The notes under the pieces: model-generated | What the model was told of the DNA's origin: nothing | The model's input: only the letters and a program-made list of their open reading frames with translations | Databases searched by the model: none | Source: CAVQJU01 sp963712905 | Lineage (GTDB): Bacteria; Acidobacteriota; Vicinamibacteria; Vicinamibacterales; CAVVIG01 | Reading direction: 5' to 3' | DNA: 64,000 bases | Assembly (NCBI GenBank): GCA_963712905.1 | Contig: CAVQJU010000010.1 | Span: 434,001 to 498,000, forward strand | Translations under genes and position numbers: made by a program | In this document: positions 48,851-57,263 of the stretch, in pieces | Layout: every line of letters starts with the position of its first letter | Position numbering within the stretch: position 1 is the first letter of the stretch

Positions 48851-51280
48851 GTGCGCTACCGATCCAGCTTCATTACAACCCTTGCAACCGCGAGCCTATG
48901 GCTCACGGCGGCCGTCGCGTCGGCGCAGTACAACGCGCAAATCCTTTTGCCGCCCGGTGAGTTTTCCCAGGGCCTGAACACCCACGCATATGTGATGAAC
49001 GAATCCGGTCAGGTGTTCGGCGAGGTGAGGGTCTCGAACACCGATCCAAGGCCCGTGCTGTGGACCAACGGCGTCGGCACGACGCTGCCTGTGCCGAACG
49101 GCTACTACTGGGAAAACGCGCCCGGCACGCAGTTCCTGAACAACAGCGGGGTGGTCGTGGCGCGGCTGCGGGTTGCGAACGGCGTGCCGGGCCAGTCAGA
49201 AGACGAATCGCGCGTGGGCGTCTGGCAGAACGGCGTGCCGCAGGTCCTTCCGCCGCCGGACTCGTGCGTATGGTCCGGCCACCAGGTACATGACTCCCTG
49301 GGGCCTCAACAACCAGGGGCACATCCTGTTCACCACGTACGGAGATAACTCATGCGGCAAGCTGTGGCTCTGGGATGGCAGCGCGGCTCACGTGATTCTC
49401 GACTACCCAGACACACTCACGTACAGCCTCACGCGAGCGCACTCGCATCTGAACGACGCCGACCATATCGCGATCAACCATATTCCCAACGTCACGGCAT
49501 GTTCGCCCGAGGGTTTCACGGTCGCCGGGATCCTGACGGGAACGCAATTCACGCCTATCACAGCGGGAGACGCCCTCCAGATCAATAACCATGATCAGGT
49601 GCTCATGCTCTGCACCATCAACGGCGAGGTTTTTCTGAAGCTCTGGGACGGGACCTCCGTCGTGGATCTCGGGTTCGGCGGCTATTCCTCGATGAACGAT
49701 CGCGGTCAGGTCGTCTTCCTGGTGGCCCCGTGGACCGCGCCGGGGCTCAAGATCTACAAAGACGGACTCGTCAGCGATTTGAATCTGTTGATCCCGGAGA
49801 CTCTGGGGATCGGCGGTGGATATGCGCCCTGATCAATTCCTCCGGGCAGATCGTGGTTCCCGAATTCCTCCAGAATTCTGGCGGAGGAGTCCGCGCCCAG
49901 GTCGTCCAGTTCACGCCGCGCACGCCGGTCATCACGTGGCCCACGCCCGCCGACATCGTGTACGGCACCGCGCTCGGGCCCACGCAGCTCAACGCGACCG
50001 CCAACGTCCCCGGCGCCTTCGCCTACACGCCGCCGGCCGGAACCATCCGGCACGCCGGCGCCGGCCAGACGCTGTCGCTCACGTTCACGCCGAACGACCT
50101 GGCGCACTACGATGCGACGACCGCATCGGTGACGATCAACGTCCAACCGGCGCCACTGATGGTCGGCGCGAACAACGCCGCCAAAGTGTTCGGCGCGCCA
50201 CTCCCGGCCTTCAGCGCCGGCTACGCGGGCTTCGTCAACGGCGACGGCCCCGGCAGCCTCGGCGGCGCGCTCACGTTCAGCACCGCGGCCACCGCCACGA
50301 GCCCGGCCGGCCCGTATCCGATCACGCCCGCCGGCCTCGTCTCGGCCGACTACACCATTGCGTTTGTGCCGGGCACCTTGACGATCTCGCCCGCGACCAC
50401 GACGACGACGGCGTTCGCGCTGCCGTCACCCAACGGGTTCCTGCAGCCCAGCCTGCTCGCGGCGCTCGTCGGCCCCGTGGCGCCGGGCGCCGGCGCGCCG
50501 GACGGCGTCGTGCAGTTCAAGGACGGCGCGACGCTGATCGGCAGCGCCAGCGTCACCGGCGGCATCGCCTACGTCGTCGCCAACGGCCTGGCCCCGGGCG
50601 CGCACGCCATCACCGCGGTCTACGGAGGCAGCAGTAATTTCGCGGGCAGCGGCTCGACGCCAGCCTCCCTCACCGTGCAGCCCGTGGCCGTGTCCACGCT
50701 GACCTTCCTCGCCGGGCTGACCAACCCGCAGGCCGCGGGCCAGCCGGCCAGTTTCGCCGCCCTGGTGTTTCCGCTGGCTGGCGGCCACCCGACCGGTGCC
50801 GTGCAGTTCACCGACGGCAGTACCGTGCTCGGCACCGCTCCCGTCAACGCCTCCGGCGTGGCCCAGTTCACCACGAGCGCGCTCGGGGCCGGGGTCCACA
50901 CCATCGGCGCACGCTACCTGGGCGGCGGCGGATTCGCCGCGAGCGGCGCGCTGCCGCAGCTCCAGACGATCTACACCGGCACCCGGCCCGCCGCCACGAC
51001 GACGGCGCTGAGCCTGGCGCCCAGTCCCTCCACGCTCGGCCAGGCCGTCGCGCTCACGGGCACCGTCACGGGCGGCGCCACCACGGGCGACGTCAACTTC
51101 TACGCCGACGGCATCCTGCTCGGCCACGCGGCCCTCGCCAACGTCGGCGGCACGTTTCAGGCGACGCTGAACGTGCCGACGCTGACGGTCGGTATCCATC
51201 TGATGTCCGCGTCGTATGGAGGCAGCAGCGGCTTCGCGGCGAGCAACACTACGTTGCCCGCCGTGCAGGTCGTGCAATAA
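48851..51280 (+). CDS. secreted HAF-repeat / MBG / Ig-like protein, copy 2 (two frameshifts)
   Basis: Tandem paralogue of the gene immediately upstream; only 14 bp separate them. GTG at 48851 with GAGG a few bases before (another GTG at 48842 is possible). Same signal (FITTLATASLWLTAAVASAQ) and same order of domains. The HAF half (to about 49,900) has clearly diverged from copy 1 (HAYVMNESGQVFGEV, HSHLNDADHIAINHI), while the Ig/MBG half (from 49,910) is nearly identical. Shifts near 49,272 and 49,825 break the HAF half; the rest is open to TAA 51280. Likely exported and surface-associated. Confidence 0.75.
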
Positions 51281-51315
51281 GCGAGGGAGAGGCGTGCGCT
51301 GGCGCGAGGCCGGGC

Positions 51316-52488
51316 CTACTGCGGCGGCGTCAGCCCCAGGATCTTCGCGGGATTGATCTTGAACAGCTTGGCCAGCTCCTGCTCGGTGAATCCGTTCGCT
51401 CGCAGCACCTTCGCGCACTTGGCGAGCGCATCCGGCTGAAAGACGGAGTTGATCTGGCCCGTGTCGCTCGACACGAACGCGTGGTCGACGCCGGCGGCGC
51501 GAATGCCCTCGACGTACTGCTTCACCATCGGCGAGGACGGGTCCTGGTTGCCGAACTGCGACGTGAACTCCGCGTAGATTTCCGGCCCGAGCGCCACCGT
51601 CTGCTTGATCTGATCGTTCGTCATGTCGACGACGTCGAGCAGAGGGTGCGTGATGATGATGTGCTTGACGCCCGCCCTCACCGCCTCCTTGATCATCATC
51701 ATGACTTCTTCCGGTGAATTGTGGCCTGTGGCGAGAATCAGGTCGCCGTTGCTGTCGCGTGTCTTGGTAGTGGCGATCACCTGGATGGCCTGCTTCACTT
51801 CAGGCAGCAGTTCGCCGCCCTCGCACGGCTTCGGGAAGTTCGCCCAGAACCGGCCGCCGTCGGCGCACCGCGCCACCGACACGAACGGCGGGTCGAAGTA
51901 CGGGGCGCGCCGCGGCGCCAGGGTGGTCATGTAGTTCCGCACCCTGTGCGAACTGGTCTCTGAATCCCAGCTCGGCATCCACACAATCCGGCCCCAGCCG
52001 CCCTTCATCTCGGCCATGTGGATGATCGACCACGGGTTGACCTTGTTCCCGGTGGTGAAGTTCGACCCGACGCCGCCGAAGAATTCCATGTCCGGATGGA
52101 GCTTGCGCATGTAGTAGGCAAGACCCGCGCTCTGATCGAGATGCTCCTTGATGACGAAGCCTCGCATGCCGGCGGCCTTGGCCCGCGTGTACAAATCCAA
52201 CGCATCGTCGGATCGCGCGGCCTGACCGTAGCTCGGCCCGTTGCTGTCGGGATCCTGGTGGGCGTGCATGTCGATGCCGCCGTTCTGGATGGCTGGATCG
52301 GTGATGACGGGATCGCTCAGCTTCATCGCCGGTCCGCGACCGCGTCCTTCACCACCTCCCGGGCCTCCCGGCGGGGCACCGGCACCGCGCTCGCCCTGCT
52401 GCCCTACAACGAGCACTCCAGCCGCGACGATGGCAGCGACGACGGCGACCACGGTCGCGGGGAACCGATGCGTTGACCCGACACTCAT
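51316..52488 (-). CDS. DUF6282-type metal-dependent hydrolase, exported
   Basis: A 390-residue amidohydrolase-like protein. I use the ATG at 52488, which has GGAGGAG 6-7 bp upstream; an ATG two codons earlier lies too close to it. The N-terminus is a signal or anchor (VVAVVAAIVAAGVLVVGQ) followed by a glycine/arginine-rich linker. The TIM-barrel shows NGGIDMHAHQDPDSNG (HxH metal ligands) near 70, FVIKEHLDQSAGLAYYM near 111, GVGSNFTTGNKVNP near 140, LATGHNSPEEVMMMI near 245 and KHIIITHPLLDV near 270, then FVSSDTGQ near 345. Substrate unknown. Last gene of the NHL-cupin-TonB-bicupin cluster, 22 bp after the bicupin stop. Confidence 0.82.
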   Translation of the reverse strand: MSVGSTHRFPATVVAVVAAIVAAGVLVVGQQGERGAGAPPGGPGGGEGRGRGPAMKLSDPVITDPAIQNGGIDMHAHQDPDSNGPSYGQAARSDDALDLYTRAKAAGMRGFVIKEHLDQSAGLAYYMRKLHPDMEFFGGVGSNFTTGNKVNPWSIIHMAEMKGGWGRIVWMPSWDSETSSHRVRNYMTTLAPRRAPYFDPPFVSVARCADGGRFWANFPKPCEGGELLPEVKQAIQVIATTKTRDSNGDLILATGHNSPEEVMMMIKEAVRAGVKHIIITHPLLDVVDMTNDQIKQTVALGPEIYAEFTSQFGNQDPSSPMVKQYVEGIRAAGVDHAFVSSDTGQINSVFQPDALAKCAKVLRANGFTEQELAKLFKINPAKILGLTPPQ

Positions 52489-52510
52489 GAGCATCTCCTC
52501 CGTTTACTTC

Positions 52511-53470
52511 CTACTTCGCCGCGGCGGCGTAGTTGTCGTCCCAGCGGATGTTGAGCCAGGCGACGACGCCGTCGACCGCTGAATACCCGTGATTGAAATT
52601 GGACGGAATGAACATCACGTCGCCCACGGTGACCTTCTGGTCCAGGCCCGTGCCGGGCACCATCTTGCCGTCCTTGAGCTCGAACCCGGTGTTCGCGGTT
52701 CCGCCGCCTTCGAGCACCACCCAGGTGTCGATCGTGAGCGGGTGGATTTCCGTCGACGGCGCCTTGATCCGCCGGATGTTCACGTTGAAGTGCCCGCCCT
52801 CGATCATGCGCATCGTCCCCGCGTTCGCCGTTTCCATTTCCTGGCGATACGCCGTCAGCTTCTCCAGCGGAATGGCCACGGAATGATCGGTCTGAGCGTA
52901 GTCCTTCACCATCAGGCCACGTCCACGCCCGGCTGGCGGCGTGGCGCCCGCGGCTGGCGGCGCATTGCCTGCCCCGAGCTTCGCGTCCGCCGGCCAATCG
53001 GTATCCCACCGGACGTTCAGCCAGGTGATGTTGCCGTTCACGCCGCTGACACCGTGCGGCAGGCCCGCGGGGATGAACTCCACATCGCCGACCTTCAGCG
53101 TGTGCGACTCGCCGCCGACGATCTTCCCGTTCTCGATCTTGCCGCCGGTCGTCAGCGTGCCGCCGCCGTCGAGCACCACCCAGACGTCGATCGTCTTTGG
53201 GTGGACCAGGGCCGTCTCGGCGTTCCGGATCCGGCGGATGTTGACGTTGAATTTGCCGCCCTCGATCATGCGAAGGGTCTGGAGCTTCTTGGCGTCCATG
53301 TCCTGCAGATACTGGGCAAGCTTGGCTTTCGGAATCGAAATCGCATGATCGAGCGGCGCTTTCTCGAGGATGACGGTCTGTCCCTCGCCACCGGCCCGGC
53401 CGCCCTGGGCGAAGGCCATCGGCCCGCAGAGGCCGAGCATCACCGCGCCGATCAACACAGTTTTACGCAT
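52511..53470 (-). CDS. exported bicupin
   Basis: A 319-residue exported protein with two homologous cupin domains, about 35-160 and 190-315. Signal peptide to GPMAFAQ (22); AGGAG 8-9 bp before the ATG at 53470. Domain 1 has RMIEGGKFNVNIRRIRNAE, HPKTIDVWVVLDGGGTLTTG and GDVEFIPAGLPHGVSG; domain 2 has the same order, RMIEGGHFNVNIRRIK, HPLTIDTWVVLEGGG and GDVMFIPSNFNHGYS. Each keeps the P-x(3)-H of cupin motif 2 and one histidine of motif 1, but the usual motif-1 glutamate is aspartate, so metal binding may be altered. It starts 11 bp after the TonB receptor stop and shares sequence with the single cupin upstream of that receptor. Confidence 0.83.
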   Translation of the reverse strand: MRKTVLIGAVMLGLCGPMAFAQGGRAGGEGQTVILEKAPLDHAISIPKAKLAQYLQDMDAKKLQTLRMIEGGKFNVNIRRIRNAETALVHPKTIDVWVVLDGGGTLTTGGKIENGKIVGGESHTLKVGDVEFIPAGLPHGVSGVNGNITWLNVRWDTDWPADAKLGAGNAPPAAGATPPAGRGRGLMVKDYAQTDHSVAIPLEKLTAYRQEMETANAGTMRMIEGGHFNVNIRRIKAPSTEIHPLTIDTWVVLEGGGTANTGFELKDGKMVPGTGLDQKVTVGDVMFIPSNFNHGYSAVDGVVAWLNIRWDDNYAAAAK

Positions 53471-53481
53471 CACGTGTTCTC

Positions 53482-56400
53482 CTAGAAGTCGATCTGGGCA
53501 CTGAACTTCACCAGGCGCCCGTCGAGCACCTGCGTGGGCTGGCCCCACCGCGCATTGTACGTGCCGAAGAGCGTGACGGGCGTGTTGACGTTGAACAGAT
53601 TATAGGCGTCGACGTTGGCTTGAATCCGCAGCTTGTCCACACGGAAGATCTTGCTGGCGCGCAGGTCGAACTGGTTGATGCGCGGGCCGAACGCCGACAG
53701 CGGCTTCACGAGCGGGATGACGACCGTGGTCAGGCCTCCCGCCAGGGGACGTCCGAGCGAGGGTTGGATCTCAGCCAGCGTGTAGGTGCGGTTGGCGCTG
53801 TAGTTCGCCCCGGGATTGCTCTGAAAGACGGCAGCCAGCTGGATGTCGTGGGGGAACAAGTAGGAGCCATTCAGCTTCACCCGGTTCTGATACGGGACCT
53901 CGACCTTGCAGTTGAACAACTGCTGGGGCGAATCGATGACGTAGCACGTGTCGGTTCCCGCCGAGGCGCTGCCGCCGGCGGCGGTGCCGAGCTGCACGGC
54001 GTTGCCGACGTTCCAGCCGCCGCCGAGCGTGGCCTTGCCCAGGAAGCGCGCCTGGAAATTGATGTCGACGCCGTTGTAGATCTCCTGCTGCTTCCCGTAG
54101 TCGTTGTTCCGCGTGATCAGGTTGTCCACCTGGCCGAACTTATTGGGGTTGATGTCGTAGAGTCCGCAGAGCTGCTGGCCGCTGAGCGGCAGCCGATCAT
54201 CCACCGGCACGGTGACGCAATAGGGGCTGTAGTCGGCCGGCGTCACCCTCAGGTTGTCGGTCACCATGAAGTTGCCGTACCACGTACGGAAGTAGCCCAC
54301 GTTCATGACGACGTTGGGCAATATCTCGCGATCGACGTTGACCGACGTCTGCCAGCTGTACGTCCGCTTGCCCCATCCCTTGATCCACTCGGGATCCGGC
54401 GAGTTCACCGGAACGTAGGTCCCGAACTGGGGATTGGCCATCGCGCCGCACTCGCCGTTGGCGGTGGTCGCCACGAGGTTGCAGTCCGGCAGGAAGTTGT
54501 TGCGGCGCGGGTCGCCGACCGGGAACGTCTGGTCGTTCCACGCGCGCGTCGTGCTGTTCACGGCGCCGGCGGCCTGATCGAAGAGCTGTGCCACGCCGGT
54601 CGTGTTGGACTGGACGTAGCGGTTGATGCCGAACTTGACGGCGGTCTTCCCGCTGCCCGTCGGATCCCACACGACGCCGAACCTGGGGTTGAGGTCCTTC
54701 CAGTTGGGCACGTCGGTGCGGGCCGGGAACGAGCGGGCCGGCACCAGTACCCCGGCCGGGACCTCTGTGGCCTTCACCGATTCACGCACCCAGTCGAACC
54801 GCACTCCCGCGCTGACCGTCACCCGCCTGATGCGCCACTGATCCTGAACGTAGAGACCCAGGTCCGGGTTCAACTGGTCGACGGTGTAATTGGGCGACGC
54901 AAACTCCGTCAGCGATCGCGGGATGCCGCCGGCGAACGTGTACGACACCGGGAGACCGTTGACCTGCGTCGGCCCGCGGGTGGTGTACGTGCGATGGCCG
55001 CCGCCCAGGCCGTACATCCAGAACACGCCGGTCTTCACGCTGTGCTGGCCCTTGAGCATCGACATGTTGAAGCGCCCGTTCGACTGGTGCGACAGGCTCA
55101 TCGTCCGGTTGCCGACGCCGTTGTAGGTGAAGCCGAGGCCCGTGTCGTTGATCGACACGTTGTCCTGGAGACCGCCGCCGCAGCCTTCGTAGTCCGACAG
55201 GAAGACATCCTCGCCGAAGCCGCCGAAGTTGAACTTGCTCACCGTCACGCCGGCGTCGAACAGGATGCTGTTCGACTGCGGCCGGCTCCAGGCACCCTGG
55301 AGGACCTCGTGGCGCTGACAGTAGCCGGCGTTAGCCTCGTTCTTGATGGTTCCGGTCTCGAGCTGTCCCGTCAGCTGATCCTGGAAGTTGCGCTGCCTGT
55401 CCCACGAGAAGGTGACCTTGTCCCTGGCCGTGGCCTGGTAGGTGAGGCGGAACCCGACTCCCCTGTCCGACTCTACCGGCTCGATCGGGCTTCCGGTATC
55501 CGGCGTGTAGAGGAAGTCGGCGACGCTCCTGTCGGCAAACAGATTGGCAACGCCCGTGGTCGTTCCCCACCGCCGCGCCGCCGCGTAGAACCACAGACGT
55601 TCCGGGAGGATCGGTCCGCCGAACGCACCGTTGTAGTCGTAGACCTTCTTGACGCTGTTCACCGACGTGAGGCCCTGCGCGACGAGGTTGTCGTCGAGGT
55701 TGCTGCTCTGGAGGGACTCGCCGGTTCCGCCGATGAAGAACGATCCGGTGAAGCGATTGCCGCCGGTCTTGGGGATGCTGTTGACCTGCGCGCCGCCGAG
55801 TGAGTACTCGGCCGAGCCCATCGTGCCCAGGTCGACAACGACCTCCTGGACGGCCAGCGGGTTGGCGTAGTAGCCGCGGCCGGTGCCCTCGAGGGTGCCG
55901 ATGCCTGGCGTCAACGCGTTGTATCGCATCCCGTCCTGCAGCAGGCGCGAGTCGAACGTCTTGCCGCCGTGCACGGTGATGCGCACCGACCGTTCGCCCT
56001 TGCTGCCGCCGACGTCCTGTGAGTTCGGGGGCTCGACGACAGCGGGAATGAGCGCGGCGATGCCGAGCACGCTCTTCGCCGTCGGCACCGTGTCCAGCAC
56101 TTCCCGCGAGACCGTGCGCTGCTGCGTCGCGCTCTGCACGTCCACCAGAGGCGTGGAGCCGGAGACGGTGATGGTCTCTTCGACCTGGCTGACCTTGAGC
56201 TCGACGTCCACCTGGGCCGTGAAGTTGGTGCGCAGCTCGAGGCCCTCACGCTTGAGCGTGGAGAAGCCGGTCAGCGAGAACGTGACGCTGTACACGCCCG
56301 ACCCCAGTTCGGGCAGCCGGTACTGGCCGCGATCGTCGGTGACGGTCGAGCGAACCTTTTCAATGAGTGCCGGGCTGGCGGCCTCAACGGTGACGCCGGG

Positions 56401-56535
56401 CAGCACGCCGCCCGACGAGTCGCGGACGACGCCGGAGACGGTGGCCGTGCTGGTGCCTTGCGCCAGGACGAACGCCGGGATCAGGCTCAGAACGACGACG
56501 AGGCATGCGCGCCGATGGAAAGTTGCCAAGACCAC
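53482..56535 (-). CDS. TonB-dependent receptor, carboxypeptidase-regulatory-like type
   Basis: Intact, 1017 residues. GTG start at 56535 has AGGAGGG 5-6 bp upstream; the upstream extension has no signal peptide. Signal to AFVLAQ (about 24), regulatory-like domain (TVSGVVRDSSGGVLPGVTVE, 28-110), ITVSGSTPLVDVQSATQQRT leading to the plug, GGAQVNSIPKTGGNRFTGSF near 260, then a barrel to the tail LVKFSAQIDF. The N-terminal 150 residues are close to those of the receptor at 30836-33885. It lies between a cupin gene and a bicupin gene on the same strand and has its own predicted promoter element 60-130 bp upstream. Cargo unknown. Confidence 0.92.
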   Translation of the reverse strand: MVLATFHRRACLVVVLSLIPAFVLAQGTSTATVSGVVRDSSGGVLPGVTVEAASPALIEKVRSTVTDDRGQYRLPELGSGVYSVTFSLTGFSTLKREGLELRTNFTAQVDVELKVSQVEETITVSGSTPLVDVQSATQQRTVSREVLDTVPTAKSVLGIAALIPAVVEPPNSQDVGGSKGERSVRITVHGGKTFDSRLLQDGMRYNALTPGIGTLEGTGRGYYANPLAVQEVVVDLGTMGSAEYSLGGAQVNSIPKTGGNRFTGSFFIGGTGESLQSSNLDDNLVAQGLTSVNSVKKVYDYNGAFGGPILPERLWFYAAARRWGTTTGVANLFADRSVADFLYTPDTGSPIEPVESDRGVGFRLTYQATARDKVTFSWDRQRNFQDQLTGQLETGTIKNEANAGYCQRHEVLQGAWSRPQSNSILFDAGVTVSKFNFGGFGEDVFLSDYEGCGGGLQDNVSINDTGLGFTYNGVGNRTMSLSHQSNGRFNMSMLKGQHSVKTGVFWMYGLGGGHRTYTTRGPTQVNGLPVSYTFAGGIPRSLTEFASPNYTVDQLNPDLGLYVQDQWRIRRVTVSAGVRFDWVRESVKATEVPAGVLVPARSFPARTDVPNWKDLNPRFGVVWDPTGSGKTAVKFGINRYVQSNTTGVAQLFDQAAGAVNSTTRAWNDQTFPVGDPRRNNFLPDCNLVATTANGECGAMANPQFGTYVPVNSPDPEWIKGWGKRTYSWQTSVNVDREILPNVVMNVGYFRTWYGNFMVTDNLRVTPADYSPYCVTVPVDDRLPLSGQQLCGLYDINPNKFGQVDNLITRNNDYGKQQEIYNGVDINFQARFLGKATLGGGWNVGNAVQLGTAAGGSASAGTDTCYVIDSPQQLFNCKVEVPYQNRVKLNGSYLFPHDIQLAAVFQSNPGANYSANRTYTLAEIQPSLGRPLAGGLTTVVIPLVKPLSAFGPRINQFDLRASKIFRVDKLRIQANVDAYNLFNVNTPVTLFGTYNARWGQPTQVLDGRLVKFSAQIDF

Positions 56536-56595
56536 TGTCCCTCCTTGGAGATGCCCAACGACAACGGGGTGCAGGACGCACGCGCCGGGGACAGT

Positions 56596-56669
56596 ACCCG
56601 CAGCGCGGCCGCGCGGATTATCGGAGGCGCGCGGACCGCGAAGCAAAGCAGGAATTGTCATCAATTGTC
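56596..56669 (-). promoter_or_regulatory. predicted promoter and shared upstream motif of the TonB receptor gene
   Basis: On the plus strand TTGTCATCAATTGTC lies at 56655-56669, ATTATC (minus strand GATAAT, a good -10) at 56617-56622 and ACCCGCAGCG at 56596-56605. The same three blocks occur in the same order at 59631-59698 upstream of the NHL gene, with the motif and -10 32 bp apart here and 31 bp there. Transcription would start near 56,610, about 75 nt before the GTG. Confidence 0.6.
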
Positions 56670-56683
56670 GCGGTCGGGTCTTT

Positions 56684-57247
56684 CTACTTCTTCAACAGCG
56701 GGTGCACGTACCCTGCCGGCAGCACGTGATCCGGATCCGGCCGGACCGATACGTAGTCCACGTGATCGGCGACGTCGGTGAAGCCGTGATAGACGCCGGC
56801 CGGGATGATGACGATGTCCCCGGGGCCGACCTTTCGTGTCTGCGCCGCCTGGCGGAACGTGCCGTTGTTGCTCGGGCCCACGGCAATCTTCACGATCTCG
56901 CCGTCAGCGGCGAGCGGTTTCACGTTGTCCACGGTCCCTCCCGTGAGCAGCGTCCCCGAGCCCGAGATGACGTAGTAGACCTCTGTGACCTGCTCGTGGT
57001 TGATCGCGCCCACGGGCGCGCCCGGCGTCGTCTTGCCGCGATGCAGGACGCCGACGCTGACGTTGTATTTGCCCATGTCCACGACCTTCATCTGCCGATC
57101 CCCGCCCCCGGTGGGCGCGTTCAGCACGCTCTGTACTTCGGCGGCGGTGATGTCGGTCGCGACCTTGGGCGGCTGTCCCTGCGCGGAGGTGCCGGCCTGC
57201 GACAGTGCGAGCAGGACGCAGACGGCGGCGAGCGTAATGCGATTCAT
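56684..57247 (-). CDS. exported single-domain cupin
   Basis: A 187-residue exported cupin. Signal to TSAQG (about 23); GAGGAG 8 bp before the ATG at 57247. Core: KVVDMGKYNVSVGVLHRGK near 54, NHEQVTEVYYVISGSGTLLT near 84 (motif 1 with histidine and glutamate) and GPGDIVIIPAGVYHGF near 141 (motif 2, PAGVYH), tail PDPDHVLPAGYVHPLLKK. Unlike the bicupin, its motif 1 keeps the glutamate. It follows the NHL gene by 16 bp and is separated from the TonB receptor gene by 148 bp holding that gene's predicted promoter. Substrate or ligand unknown. Confidence 0.82.
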   Translation of the reverse strand: MNRITLAAVCVLLALSQAGTSAQGQPPKVATDITAAEVQSVLNAPTGGGDRQMKVVDMGKYNVSVGVLHRGKTTPGAPVGAINHEQVTEVYYVISGSGTLLTGGTVDNVKPLAADGEIVKIAVGPSNNGTFRQAAQTRKVGPGDIVIIPAGVYHGFTDVADHVDYVSVRPDPDHVLPAGYVHPLLKK

Positions 57248-57263
57248 GTCGGATTCTCCTCGA

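Larger units (their letters stand above)
46402..51280 (+). repeat. 2.4-kb tandem gene duplication
   Basis: Units 46402-48836 and 48851-51280 have the same length within a few bases. Similarity is strongest over 47455-48836 against 49910-51280, where long stretches match exactly. A short piece after copy 2 (about 51284-51303, GAGAGGCGTGCGCT) repeats the sequence that precedes and starts copy 2 (about 48845-48858), so the duplication joint or the remnant of a third unit is visible there. Confidence 0.85.

Noticed and set aside
46402..51280. Assembly duplication of one gene as the cause of the tandem copies.
   Set aside because: The HAF halves differ in many codons and in small indels, so they are distinct genes; only the back halves are near-identical.
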